NCBI GenBank assembly: GCA_041941305.1
Contig: JBGTQJ010000023.1
Span: forward strand, 1-64,000
Direction: 5' to 3'
From: JANSWP01 sp041941305
GTDB lineage: Bacteria > Bacteroidota > Bacteroidia > Chitinophagales > Saprospiraceae
DNA length: 64,000 nt
Shown one piece after another: positions 17,301 to 26,100 of the stretch (position 1 is its first letter; every line of letters starts with the position of its first letter). Position numbers and translations under genes: made by a program. The notes beneath the pieces were generated by a model. It searched no databases and was not told the DNA's origin. It worked only from the letters and a program-made list of their open reading frames with translations.

Positions 17301-18137
17301 ATCGAAAATGATTGTTCCGCAATTGATAGTGTTGTGGTTTCTCAAATTGAAGGTCTAAATGCCACAATTGAAGTAACACAACCCAAATGTCACGATGATT
17401 TTGGTAAAGTGACCATACAAAATACCACTGGCGGAACCGCTCCTTATTTATTTTCCATTGATGGAGGCAATCATTTTTTCTCCGAACCTCTTTTTAAAAA
17501 CCTTCCGACTGACAATTATAGTGTTGTCATCGAAGATATAAATGGATGTTTGTATGAAGCGGAGGTATATGTTCAGCAGCCAGCTGAATTGAAGGTGGAG
17601 TTAAATGCAGAGAAAGCAATAGTTGACCTTGGGGAAACTGTTCAATTAAATGCCTCTGTAAATGAAATTCCCGCCAATATTCAGCAAATTACATGGACGC
17701 CCAGCGAAAAGCTTTCCTGCTCAGATTGTTTGCAGCCGATTGCAAAAGCAGTAGAAACTACCCACTTTGAGGTTGAAGTAACCAACGAATCAGGTTGTAT
17801 AGCCAAATCAGAATTGACCATTCAAGTCAATTCTGAGGCGGGTATTTATGTGCCTAATGCTTTTAGCCCAAATGGAGACGGTCACAATGATTATTTTACT
17901 ATTTTTTCAAGAGAAGGGGCTGTAGCCAAAATCGACCATTTGCTGATTTTTGACAGATGGGGAGAACAAGTAGCCTCGATTCAAGATTTTTCTGCAAACA
18001 ATCCTAAGGAGGGATGGGATGGGAGGTTTAATGGCAAAATTTCAGAGAATGCAGTATACCTATGGCTTGCAGAATTGGAAATGAGCAACGGAAAACACCA
18101 AAGTTTGACTGGCAGCGTGACCTTATTGAAGCATTAA
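11382..18137 (+). CDS. Large T9SS type B surface adhesin with 15 tandem Ig-like repeats
   Basis: A 2251-aa secreted protein with a signal peptide (1-22, ending VHAQ). Domains in order: choice-of-anchor-L-like (about 55-300, with FEFVFASEEYCEYVN), Calx-beta-like (about 320-415), PKD-like, two SprB-like repeats (SGGTAPYSFLWSNG and SGGTSPYQYMWSNG), then 15 tandem repeats of about 83 residues (739-1992), another SprB-like repeat and a C-terminal CHU_C/type B sorting domain (about 2160-2251, VPNAFSPNGDGHNDYF...IFDRWGEQV). Each 83-residue repeat has a Cys early and a second Cys near its end, often as NGC, suggesting one disulphide per repeat. Type B proteins cross the outer membrane by the T9SS and usually depend on a PorP/SprF-type partner, and one lies downstream at 53746. 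It opens the surface-protein block and probably acts in adhesion. Confidence 0.9.
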   Translation: MNKHYWLTVACICLFLSASVHAQTNQGRTTQLRVNKNTPLKTQQSELSGITTAINSASALIENTFVGNNCAAVSNITSTGNAGALGSFSNGMTSIGMEEGLLLSTGHVANAVGPNANSGTTFNWPNNGYDVDLQQIAGSNTIHDVAKIEFDFTPTVSIVTFEFVFASEEYCEYVNSPYNDVFGLFVSGPGIGGSYSGGAQNVALIPGTGTPVSVANVNHTVNQNWYIGSIPAGDPSLNHPNCTGHPGGTGATNHIEYDGFTKVMTATLNFIPCQTYHFKMAIADVYDDAYDSAIFLKAKSFQIGGQVDAVAIVPSNNNSSTAFEGCSDGYFEFTRTDNDTSLPVTLNYALSPGSTATPGIDFATFPMAVTIPAGQMSVQVPIEVYADQLSEGNESIILDLAEPCNCSLSTVEMIISDTDAISIQAANAMICEGETANLSASVSGGVPGVYTYNWSNGATTSSISVSPLNSTTYTVTVSDQCGNSNSHAALVTVFDNPTAEIVGNETICANGGNPAIIQINFSESGIWQFVYSINGIPQPALITANNPFQLQAFSTGVYEILSATSPNGCPVHLLGTAQVTETQIDLSANLSDVNCYGGNDGYIELGISGGTAPYSFLWSNGDINQNPTNLPQGNYSVTVTDANGCTQVHSTTLNEPTELIASITGTSAATCANPTGGTISTIVSGGTSPYQYMWSNGANYQNPIGLPAGYYTLTVTDANNCTTTTSGIVISDMKPPIAEANAFEIISCYLEEALISGAGSTTSGNMTYEWTTTDGSIVSDVNTLYPTVNQGGTYELTVTNLDNGCTATATAQVFEDTEAPFGAAIPSGDLTCKDTLVTIDGSYSNSGSAYAFLWSTAEGNILSPNNVHEIEVNAPGMYELVVTNMDNGCTSLSETEIYGDYDLPQVEFEVPDTITCIKNEISLDASNSDTGSEFMYQWTTVQGNIISSDTSLITEANQAGFYTLTISNTTNGCVVVDSIKIEVNQEPPIADAGSHTELNCYHPTLLLNAENSSIGSEFQYTWNTSDGNILSGAYTLFPEIDAPGTYELSVQNSQNGCFATSEALVTANFNSPVPQIAPAEILNCQTESLYLNATASQTPINSSFQWTTSNGNILNGDTSLLAEINQPGIYNLQITNLNSGCTENQNIEIIGDFESPIVTINTPELITCDLTEINLIAVNSSQGATFSYEWSTLNGFIVSGENTLIPTVSAAGNYELSVTDLNNFCTTQAAIEVLADADFPQVDAGEGEELDCGNPGVELNGSISGNSNLSFEWTSTDGNFTNNQNSLNPEVDAPGVYVLTVTNSENQCSASSSVTITANFNSPLIHIETPEIITCNKPTQILNASNSDFGQNFQINWSTINGNFLINQNSLTPEIDQPGIYELTLQNEDNQCISSQIVEVFENKITPEISIAEPLLINCENPIITLESEVIVHTQNLMYQWQSSNGNIVLDENTASIEVNQAGIYELEVVDVDNGCTGNAVVEVFSNLNYPSFEILDLPILTCASPIGSIEVQAAGNFENVISKWQSADGNILSDSGSLNIQIDAVGNYTLLTTDTISQCTTSQSIEIQEDVDLPIVLIEQEGMLDCDNMQAVLNAENSSNGSHYIFDWYTSNGNFVSSTDVLNPGIDAPGIYTLTITNQDNNCQNSASIEVEMNAELPLLEITMPGKLTCTNPNLKLQANADKDNLTIYWTTQTGTIESGAESWNPIVSAEGMYQIHVAHGSGNCMVTDSVFVEADFEIPISQIELPQALNCNFAVVTLDAGGSTSGSNINFVWSTQNGNILSGQGTAEIEVNGTGVYELLVTNTENGCSSNSEVEVAEDFKVPVINIAPVLPITCSRKEVTIDATASDSGSPYSISWTTINGNILSGEETLSPIVNLSAIYQLQIIDNSNGCTNTKAVAIKDALNLPAVDAGDDVFLLCDENKAVLDASNSDQGSQFIVNWTTEDGVVVDNQNSLTPTVSGAGSYFLTVQNIENDCSAIDSVVVSQIEGLNATIEVTQPKCHDDFGKVTIQNTTGGTAPYLFSIDGGNHFFSEPLFKNLPTDNYSVVIEDINGCLYEAEVYVQQPAELKVELNAEKAIVDLGETVQLNASVNEIPANIQQITWTPSEKLSCSDCLQPIAKAVETTHFEVEVTNESGCIAKSELTIQVNSEAGIYVPNAFSPNGDGHNDYFTIFSREGAVAKIDHLLIFDRWGEQVASIQDFSANNPKEGWDGRFNGKISENAVYLWLAELEMSNGKHQSLTGSVTLLKH
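14579..14596. repeat. Intragenic palindrome GGCGAATTTTAATTCGCC, copy 1
   Basis: Arms GGCGAATT and AATTCGCC with a TT centre. It lies inside the codons for TANFNSP at the end of the fourth 83-residue repeat and is identical to the copy at 15332. Confidence 0.85.
15332..15349. repeat. Intragenic palindrome GGCGAATTTTAATTCGCC, copy 2
   Basis: Identical to the copy at 14579, at the same place (TANFNSP) at the end of the seventh repeat. The flanking repeat DNA is much more diverged than these 18 bases. Confidence 0.85.
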
Positions 18138-19111
18138 TCTTTTATGTAAAATAGTCACTTGGTATGTTTTTAGGGCTTCCTTAGAATCGTTTTAAACTGC
18201 ATTTGATGTCCGATTTACTGCCGTTTATAAATAATACCTTCCCAGTTATATCACTTATCAAATGGAAAATTTAACAGATTTAAACTTTGAAATTGTGCAA
18301 TTGACCTGTCACAAAATTGAGTATTTTTAAAAGATTTGAAAATTTTCAAAACAGATATTGTCGGCTGATTAAAAAATTATTAATATAAAAGGCTAAACAT
18401 AAATCTCATAAGGAGGTAATATCGGCAAAAGTGCTTAAGGGTTAGCCCTTCAAGATAAACGCACATTAATCTTCCTTCCTGAGATACTCCATCAATTCTT
18501 AAAAAACGCGAAAGCTAAAGTGAAAACATAGTTTTTACCCAAACCCAGATATTCATTTTATTATTTTCGACTTTTAGACGTGTAAAGAATATAAAAAATT
18601 AAAGCATTTATATTCTATTCAACAATCACGCCTGTTGATGTCCCTCTGGAATATATTCTGCAATTCCCAATTTTTTAAGAAAAAATATAAAGCCCGGTCT
18701 ATTCTTGGCGATCAAATTGATTGGCAGTAATAGTCCAACCTTACATTTTACATAATTATTTTGAAGTTTTTAAATCCCCTGAAAAGAAAAAAGGCTACTT
18801 GTTGGAGCAAGCAGCCATGGTAAGCAAAAGGGAAAGTCCCTTTAAGACTAAACCAAAATACATCAAAAATCAAGCCCGATTTGGGTAGAATTTACCTGAC
18901 TTTCCTTTTTTTGCTCACCACTTTCTTTTCATCTTATAAGATTAATTGTTTGTTGTATTTATGAGGTATTGATTATCAATGCCTTAAGGAGTTTTTTTGT
19001 TCTGGAATACAACAGTTTATAATTTTTTGAAGATTCGTACTTCAAAGGAGCATTTCTGCTATTTCCTTTGAACGGCGCATCCTATTTTGGCAAATAACAA
19101 AGGTTAGTCTC
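18138..19111. other. 974-bp gene-free region with several hairpins
   Basis: No convincing coding sequence on either strand. Seen here are AAGGG-TTAG-CCCTT (18437-18450) shortly after an AAGGAGGT word that has no open frame behind it, the paired hairpins at 18793-18843, and AGGTATTGA-TTA-TCAATGCCT (starting at about 18964). The size and structure suggest a long 5' leader or a small RNA for the gene at 19112. Confidence 0.5.
18793..18843 (+). other. Candidate structured RNA (two adjacent hairpins)
   Basis: GGCT-A-CTTG (18793-18801) pairs with CAAG-C-AGCC (18808-18816), with one internal mismatch. AAAGGGA (18827-18833) pairs with TCCCTTT (18837-18843) around AAG. No T-run follows, so it is not a plain terminator. 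I could not match it to a known riboswitch. Confidence 0.3.
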
Positions 19112-22100
19112 ATGAAAAATACTTCTACTACTGCTTCTGATCTAGAAAGATTAGGAAGAAAGTTTACCCACGCCATTTTGAGCCTATTGGTCTTTTCTTT
19201 ATTACCAGTAGCCATATATGCCCATAATCCGGAAATGTCCTTTCCTGAAAAGATGCTTCATCAACTTAAGGATTCAATACAAGAGGTTTTTGAAAAAGAA
19301 GCTTTTATAACATTGTGGTTGCAATTCACAATGATGGAAATTTGTGATAATGAACTGGATGATGACGGGGATGGATTGGTGGATTGTTTCGACCCGGATT
19401 GCTTTTCCTGCACTGGGTTTTATTTTGGACAACCCACTCCCACTTGTCAATATGTCCCACCTACAGCAAGCAGCTTTCAGTTGGAGTTGGTTTTTCAAAC
19501 AGATCATAATCTTTATCCAATTGATCAGCGCTGTGCGGTTTATGTAGGTGATATGGATGGCGACGGTGTTCCAGAAGTGGTGAGTAAAGGAACTGCTGCG
19601 AACCAACTATTTGTGTTCAGTGGAGTAGATGGCAGCCACAAACAGACCTTTTCTTCTCCTGCGAATAGCCCTTTTAGTCAGGTGGCTTTAGGCGATGTGG
19701 ATAGAGACGGTTTGGGAGATGTTTTTATAGTAAATAACAGTGCCAATATCATGAGGTTTGAATTTGGGACAGCAGCAGCAGCTTGGACTTCTTCTGCCGC
19801 TACTCATCATTCATACGATACGCCACAACTGGCAGACTTTGATTATGACGGCACACCAGAAGTATATTCAGGTGCCAGGATTTTCAATGCAATTGATGGG
19901 ACTCGCCTTGCTACGGGCTCCGGCAGTATTGGACAATATGGTAGCAATGCAGATAAATTCTCTATGGCTTATGATGTCTTCCAAAATGGCGATCCCAAGC
20001 CCGGCGGAGGCAACTTTGGAGCTGAAGCAGATGGCCTGGAATTGGTTGCTGGAAATAATGTATATACTTATGAACCTGGCAATGGCTCTCAGGACAATGG
20101 TACACTCACCGTGGTTTCTTCTATTTCTGGAGGATTAAATGATGGCTTTACCAGTATGGCAGATATCGATGGAGATGGAGCGGTAGATATTGCAGTGATG
20201 TCTGCGGGAAGCATTTATGTTTGGAACCCCAGAACGGAAACACAAATTGGAACGACCTATAACATTCCTGGCACTAGTGGAGGTGGACGAATCAATATTG
20301 GAGATTTTGATAATGATGGAATGGTAGAGTTGGGAACAGCTGGATTGAATATTTATGTCGTGTTAGAGTACAATTCCGGAACCAATTCTTTAGACTTAAA
20401 ATGGTCAAAAACTGGCTTGGATGATGGCTCTCAGAGAACAGGTAGTACCCTTTTCGATTTTGAGGGAGATGGGAATAATGAAATTGTTTACAGTGAAGAG
20501 GAATATTTATACATTTTGAAAGCAAGCGATGGCACCGAATTAACCAAAGTCCAATCTCAGTCTGGTACTCGTACCGATTATCCCCTCGTTGCAGATGTCA
20601 ATAACGACGGAGCTTCGGAAATTATTCTCACTTCCCAAAACGGAAACGGCCCTGGTTTCAGCGGTGCAGGCTACATTCGCGTTTATCGTTCTGCCAATCT
20701 GCCGTGGATGCCTGCTCGAAAAGTCTGGAACCAGTCTGGTTTTATTTCTACAAATGTCAATGAAGATCTTACCATCCCAAAACAACAACAAAATCCATTG
20801 CATGCTTCCTTCAATGGAGCTATGAATGGCTTTTTGGTGCAAATGACGGAAATGACAGCTACTGGCTCGCCCACCTATAAGGCTGCCGATGCAGTGTTGA
20901 CCATAGATGGAACAAGCTTTCCGGAATGTGATTCCTTACAAATTAATTATACAGTCGCAAATAATGGACTTGCAGAATTGCCAGGTTCGCTTCCAGTCTC
21001 AATATATCTTGGTGATCCACAAAATGACAACCCAACGCTTCATGAAACTATTCCCACAGGTACTTCAATCGCAGGAATGGGTAGTGCCAGTTTAAGTTTA
21101 AAAACTGATATTTCCAGTCTAAGTGTTCCTTTCGATGTGTATATAGTCGTGAATGACAACGGAAGTTTGTCTGGCAGCTTGCCTTACGACCTGGCAACAG
21201 ATTTCCCAATTACAGGCACCGGGGAATGCGATTTTACAAACAATATTGGTTCTGCTACTGGTTTGACCAATCAAGGAGGAGAAATTTGCAATAATGGAAT
21301 TGATGATGACTGCGATGGAAGAATAGATTGTGATGACCCGGATTGTTATTCAAAAACAGTTTGCAGTACTTGCCCAACTCCCGGAGGTCAAATCCTCAAG
21401 CCTGGTTATATGGCTATTACTTGTCGTCCTGTTTTGGGAAATATTACACTGGCAGTTGAAGATATGACTGGACTGGGAGCACATTACGATGCCGGTAATT
21501 TTGGACTGAACTGGCAGTCCATCAACATGGTACGTGGATGGACAAATACAGAGTTTGGAGGAGATGAAGTGATGGGACTGGCAATTGATCAAAGAGCAGG
21601 GATTATTTATGCAGCAAATACCAGAATCTGGAATGCAACTCCTTCTCAACCTAAAATATATAAAATAGATAGATTGACAGGCGATATAAGCACTTTCGCA
21701 ACGCTTCCCGGAAGTTCCCTGGGGGTAGGTTATATTGATATTGATACCACCCACAATCAAATGTTTGCCTCCAATTATGACGATGGCAAAATTTATAGAA
21801 TTGATTTACATACCGGAGATATCCTGAGCACATTTGATTATGGTAGTACAGGCACCGTGAACGGCTCTGCAACACCAAGAGCAGAAATGGTGGTTGGGGT
21901 AGCCTACAATCCTGTTGATAATCGCCTGTATTATTCGCTTTACGGCAATGCCAATAATAGCAATATGCGATCCATTGGCTTGGATATGAGCGGAGATTTT
22001 GATACCCCTACGGATCAGGAAGAATTTGTAATCGGACATAGCTATCCAGTTGGCGACATTGAGTTTAATGCTGCTGGAAATAGAATGTTACTCTCTGAAA

Positions 22101-22912
22101 TTCAATTGAATACAGCTGGTACCGCAACTGGTTCCCATGCAGTTCATCAAATGGAATATGGACAGTGCCAAACTGGGGACTGGGTTGAAGACTTAAGTGT
22201 TGTACAAGGAAATGGAACCAAATATGCCTCAGGATTCTATGCTGGAGGGCCTAATGCGCGTGGAGGCATTGCCTGGGCCTATCACCATGTCACCAATGAT
22301 ACCCTTTATGGATTTGAGGAGTATGTCGTGTTTACCAGTGATGCACTCAATTTCCCATCACCCTATATTTATGGGATGCAATACAGCTCATCAGCTGGTG
22401 GCAATGCTGGAAATAGTGTTTTAGTGGATTTGGATAATGACGTTGGAAGTACAGACAAAAACTACTATGGTGAAATAGACATCTATCATGGAGGCTGCGG
22501 ACAGGTTGGAGCTTCTACTTCTCCTTATGGCCTGGCTAGCTGCCCTCAGGAAATCTGCAATGATTTGATAGACAATGACGGGGATGGAGATATAGATTGT
22601 GCAGATAGCGATTGTATTCCTGGTGACCCAGGCGCCCTGACAGGGGCGGCTGATCCTTGCGAAGGAGATCCCAACAATTACAGTATCAGTGCTGTCTCAG
22701 GTGCAGCAAGTTATAATTGGACAGTTCCGGTGGGCTCAAGCATTAACAGTGGTCAAGGTACAACCTCCATCTCTGTAACGTTTGGAGGCAATAATGGCGA
22801 TGTCTGTGTGGAAGCCTTAAACGACACAGGCAATTGTGCCAGCACAGATACCTGCACAACGGTGACAATCAGATCAATATTGGGACCGATTGATAATATA
22901 ATTAGAAACTAA
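19112..22912 (+). CDS. Secreted FG-GAP/VCBS propeller protein without visible sorting signal
   Basis: A 1266-aa protein with a signal peptide after a long N-region (hydrophobic about 18-38, ending IYAHN). A metal-binding-like EIC...DDDGDGLVDC motif starts at about 76 and recurs at about 723 and 1146. Residues about 145-515 hold seven DxDxDG loops (DMDGDG, DVDRDG, DFDYDG, DIDGDG, DFDNDG, DFEGDG, DVNNDG), fitting a seven-bladed, calcium-binding, integrin-alpha-like propeller. A CARDB-like domain (about 603-705), a second propeller-like region (about 765-1120) and a PKD-like domain complete it. The end (TVTIRSILGPIDNIIRN) shows neither a type A nor a type B T9SS domain, unlike its big neighbours, so it may be 3'-truncated or exported differently. 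A CCGGTC hairpin follows six bases after the stop. Confidence 0.85.
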   Translation: MKNTSTTASDLERLGRKFTHAILSLLVFSLLPVAIYAHNPEMSFPEKMLHQLKDSIQEVFEKEAFITLWLQFTMMEICDNELDDDGDGLVDCFDPDCFSCTGFYFGQPTPTCQYVPPTASSFQLELVFQTDHNLYPIDQRCAVYVGDMDGDGVPEVVSKGTAANQLFVFSGVDGSHKQTFSSPANSPFSQVALGDVDRDGLGDVFIVNNSANIMRFEFGTAAAAWTSSAATHHSYDTPQLADFDYDGTPEVYSGARIFNAIDGTRLATGSGSIGQYGSNADKFSMAYDVFQNGDPKPGGGNFGAEADGLELVAGNNVYTYEPGNGSQDNGTLTVVSSISGGLNDGFTSMADIDGDGAVDIAVMSAGSIYVWNPRTETQIGTTYNIPGTSGGGRINIGDFDNDGMVELGTAGLNIYVVLEYNSGTNSLDLKWSKTGLDDGSQRTGSTLFDFEGDGNNEIVYSEEEYLYILKASDGTELTKVQSQSGTRTDYPLVADVNNDGASEIILTSQNGNGPGFSGAGYIRVYRSANLPWMPARKVWNQSGFISTNVNEDLTIPKQQQNPLHASFNGAMNGFLVQMTEMTATGSPTYKAADAVLTIDGTSFPECDSLQINYTVANNGLAELPGSLPVSIYLGDPQNDNPTLHETIPTGTSIAGMGSASLSLKTDISSLSVPFDVYIVVNDNGSLSGSLPYDLATDFPITGTGECDFTNNIGSATGLTNQGGEICNNGIDDDCDGRIDCDDPDCYSKTVCSTCPTPGGQILKPGYMAITCRPVLGNITLAVEDMTGLGAHYDAGNFGLNWQSINMVRGWTNTEFGGDEVMGLAIDQRAGIIYAANTRIWNATPSQPKIYKIDRLTGDISTFATLPGSSLGVGYIDIDTTHNQMFASNYDDGKIYRIDLHTGDILSTFDYGSTGTVNGSATPRAEMVVGVAYNPVDNRLYYSLYGNANNSNMRSIGLDMSGDFDTPTDQEEFVIGHSYPVGDIEFNAAGNRMLLSEIQLNTAGTATGSHAVHQMEYGQCQTGDWVEDLSVVQGNGTKYASGFYAGGPNARGGIAWAYHHVTNDTLYGFEEYVVFTSDALNFPSPYIYGMQYSSSAGGNAGNSVLVDLDNDVGSTDKNYYGEIDIYHGGCGQVGASTSPYGLASCPQEICNDLIDNDGDGDIDCADSDCIPGDPGALTGAADPCEGDPNNYSISAVSGAASYNWTVPVGSSINSGQGTTSISVTFGGNNGDVCVEALNDTGNCASTDTCTTVTIRSILGPIDNIIRN

Positions 22913-22917
22913 AGTAG

Positions 22918-22966
22918 CTCCGGTCGCTGACCGGAGTTGCTTTATCAAACTCCGGTTGCCAACTGG
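22918..22966. repeat. Pair of sibling hairpins after the propeller-protein gene
   Basis: CTCCGGTCGCTGACCGGAG (22918-22936) forms an 8-bp stem with a GCT loop and shares 17 nt with the hairpin at 9816. A second stem CCGGTT-GCC-AACTGG (22952-22966) has the same shape with changed arms and one G-T pair. It is possibly a transcription end. Confidence 0.8.
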
Positions 22967-23179
22967 TGATATCCACCCTCTAAAACAAACACAAATAAGG
23001 CTGGAAATAAACCTGTCAAGGAGTCTAAGTGACAACCTTGGCACTGGTTGTTTTTTGCCTGGAATTAAGCATATAAACATTGTTAAAATAGAGATTAGAG
23101 CTCGTTTCCCCCCCTTCTTTTCTCCCCCATAACTGATACGAACGAACCCATTTTGGTTATTAACAAATTACTTCATCTC

Positions 23180-26100
23180 ATGAAAAAAGCGTGTACTCAA
23201 CCAAACAACCTAATTGCTAATCAAACAATTGATTTTGGCTATCTAAACCAGCATGGTATTGACATTTTTAGAAAAACCATGTGCTTATTTGTTTTGGTAG
23301 CAATGACCAATTGCCTTTTTGCAGAGGGAACCAAGCAATTATCACCCACTTCGAGTGATTTAATTAATTTAAACCTAAACAATAGTGCCTACAATTATTT
23401 CGGAAGATATGATGGTGCGGATAATCAGCGAATGTATATCCATATTGAAGATCCGGATAATGAACAAGTATTTTTAGGTTTTAGCCAACCTCGTAACAGC
23501 ATTGCCTATCCCTGTACTACAGGTGATATCACCGCTTATTACAGGATTAAGGATCCCAGTGGAAATGTGGTATTTGGACCAAATGCTATTCCAGTAAACA
23601 TTTCGGGCCATGCCAATGCCGTTGCCGGACCAAATCAGATCGTAGGATCTGGTGGATACAATGCAATTGCCTTTGACCCTTCAGGTTTAGCAAAAGGAGA
23701 CTACTATATCGAATTTAGCCGGACTTCCAATGCATTTAATGGAAGTTCTTTTGCAATAGAATGGTGGGATATTACAGTAGCAACCACAGGAGGAAGCCCA
23801 AGTGCAATTGATGGTAGAGTATTCGCCAAAAACTGGGCTTTTTATGTGCCAGCTATCAATTGCAGTGGTGGTGGATTTGGTTGTTCCTCCCCTAACCAAT
23901 TTGGTTTCTTTGATCGCCCCTTCAATGGCTCTTTTCATATCTATGCTACCAACGATAGCATTGTAACCAAAGTGGATTTCAACGGTTCTGGTTTTCAACC
24001 GGTAGCCTTCAATATATTTTTCAATGAAACCGGACCTGGCAATACAGGAGATGTTTGTGCAGACAGACGCTCTGTGAACGGAGCATTGACTGGATTGGCA
24101 CAGCACCCTTTGTTTTTGAATAATCCGGATCCCAATGTATACCCAAGTGGTTCAATTGGAACATACGAGGGCAGTCCATTCGTTGTCGCTTGTGATAATA
24201 ACAGTGCTCAATTCTTTGTCACTGTAACGAAACCGGGGCAGATAGATTTATTAATTGATTTAGATCAAGCTTCAGGGCAATATGTGTATGATGCTGGAAC
24301 ACGAGATGTTGCACTGGCTGTAAAAGTTGAGGCACAACCAGGCGAACAACCTCCTTATGTCCGATCACTATACTGGGATGGAAATGACGGACTGGGCAAT
24401 CCCGTTGATTTGACCCAGCATTTTAATTTTATGACAACCTACTCTCAGGGAGTTTTCCATTTACCAGTTTATGATGCTGAATTTATGACGGGTGGTTTTT
24501 CCTTTGAAACGGTCCGTCCTACTCCCCCGCCTTTGGCAAATCCAATTAATCAGTATTATGATGATTCTAATATTCCAGATAATAATCTTAATGGAGCCCC
24601 CAAAGTAGAATTCAATGGTTGTGTTGCTCCTTGTCATACCTGGAATAATGGCTGCTATGGAGATGTCAATACCATTAATACCTGGTTTTTTGGTAGTGAG
24701 GAGCGGAAGCAAGAAAATCAACCTGCTATTTGTTTGGTAGATGCTGTGAACGATACTGTGACCATTTACAATCAGTCAGTGGCTAATATATATACGCTTT
24801 TGAATGATGTGGGGATTGCTGTAGATACTTTTACTGTTTCCACAACAGGTGTTCAGCAACCATCAAATGGTTCTGTTGTAAGTGTCAATAATAACAATGG
24901 TTTGATTGTATATGATCCCAATAATTCCTTTGTAGGAACAGATGTGTTTGAGTATATCTTATGTGATACCACTCCATACCTATGCGATACTGCCAAAATT
25001 TTCGTCAATGTACAAGCTCCTCCTCCTGAAATATGTGATGATGGAATAGACAACGATTTTGACGGTTTGATAGATTGCAATGACCCTGATTGTTATAATG
25101 ATGCAGATCATTGCTTTTTGTGCAAACAGGAGACCAATAAATTATTTACGACGGCTCCTGTAGCCAATGCGACGAGCTATTCCTGGGAGGTGCCAAATGG
25201 TGCAGTCATTGTGAGTCAACCTGTAGATACAGCAGTTTATGTTAATTTAATAGGCACTACTGAAGGTACACTGGATAGTGTCTGTGTACAAGTCACAAAT
25301 TCCTGTGATTTGAAACGTTCATGCATTGCCTTTAATATCAAAAATTGTAATGACCCACCTGTGGCTACCAATGATACCTTAACCATAGATGAAGATAGTG
25401 ACCCAATCTCAGTTGCCATTCTTAACAATGATTTTGATGTAGATGGTAATTTGGATTCCAATTCTGTGAATACCAATAATTTAACTGCATTCCTCGGAGG
25501 AGTGGCTAATTATGATACCCAATCTAGGGCATTTATCTATACACCTGATCCAAACTTCTTTGGCTTGGATAGCATGCAGTACGAAATTTGTGACAGTTTC
25601 CCTGCCTGTGATACTGGTTGGGTCTTTATCAATGTCCTTCCAATCAATGATCCCCCAATCGCAGATAATGAAACCATTACAACCCCGGAGGACACAGATT
25701 TTACTTTTTTTGCAACCCATTTTAATGACGGATATACTGACCCGGTCGAAGGCGATGCTCTAGACAGCGTTGTCATTTCGACCCTTTCTCCCTTGGGTAA
25801 TTTGCTTTTGAATAATGTTCAGGTTAGTCTGGGTCAAAAAATTGATATTGATGATATCGCCAATGGGGATCTCATCTTCCGGCCGGATCCTAATGACAAC
25901 GGGTCGCCCTACACCACTTTTGAGTTTCGACCACAAGATGCCGGTGGGGCACAAAGCATTTCGGCTTACACGGTATTTGTCAATGTCACACCTGTAAATG
26001 ATGTTCCCGCCGCTGATGATGAAGTCGTCAGCACGCCAGAGGATACAGATTTTACCTTCACAGCAGCTCATTTCAATGATGGGTTTTCGGATCCTGATGG

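Noticed and set aside
18412..18450. Shine-Dalgarno-like AAGGAGGT followed by a GTG
   Set aside because: The frame closes after four codons. Bacteroidota genes rarely use strong Shine-Dalgarno sites.
18780..18860. Possible cyclic-di-GMP or cobalamin riboswitch
   Set aside because: Two stems are present, but the conserved unpaired bases and order of those riboswitches are not seen. Kept only as an unclassified structured region.
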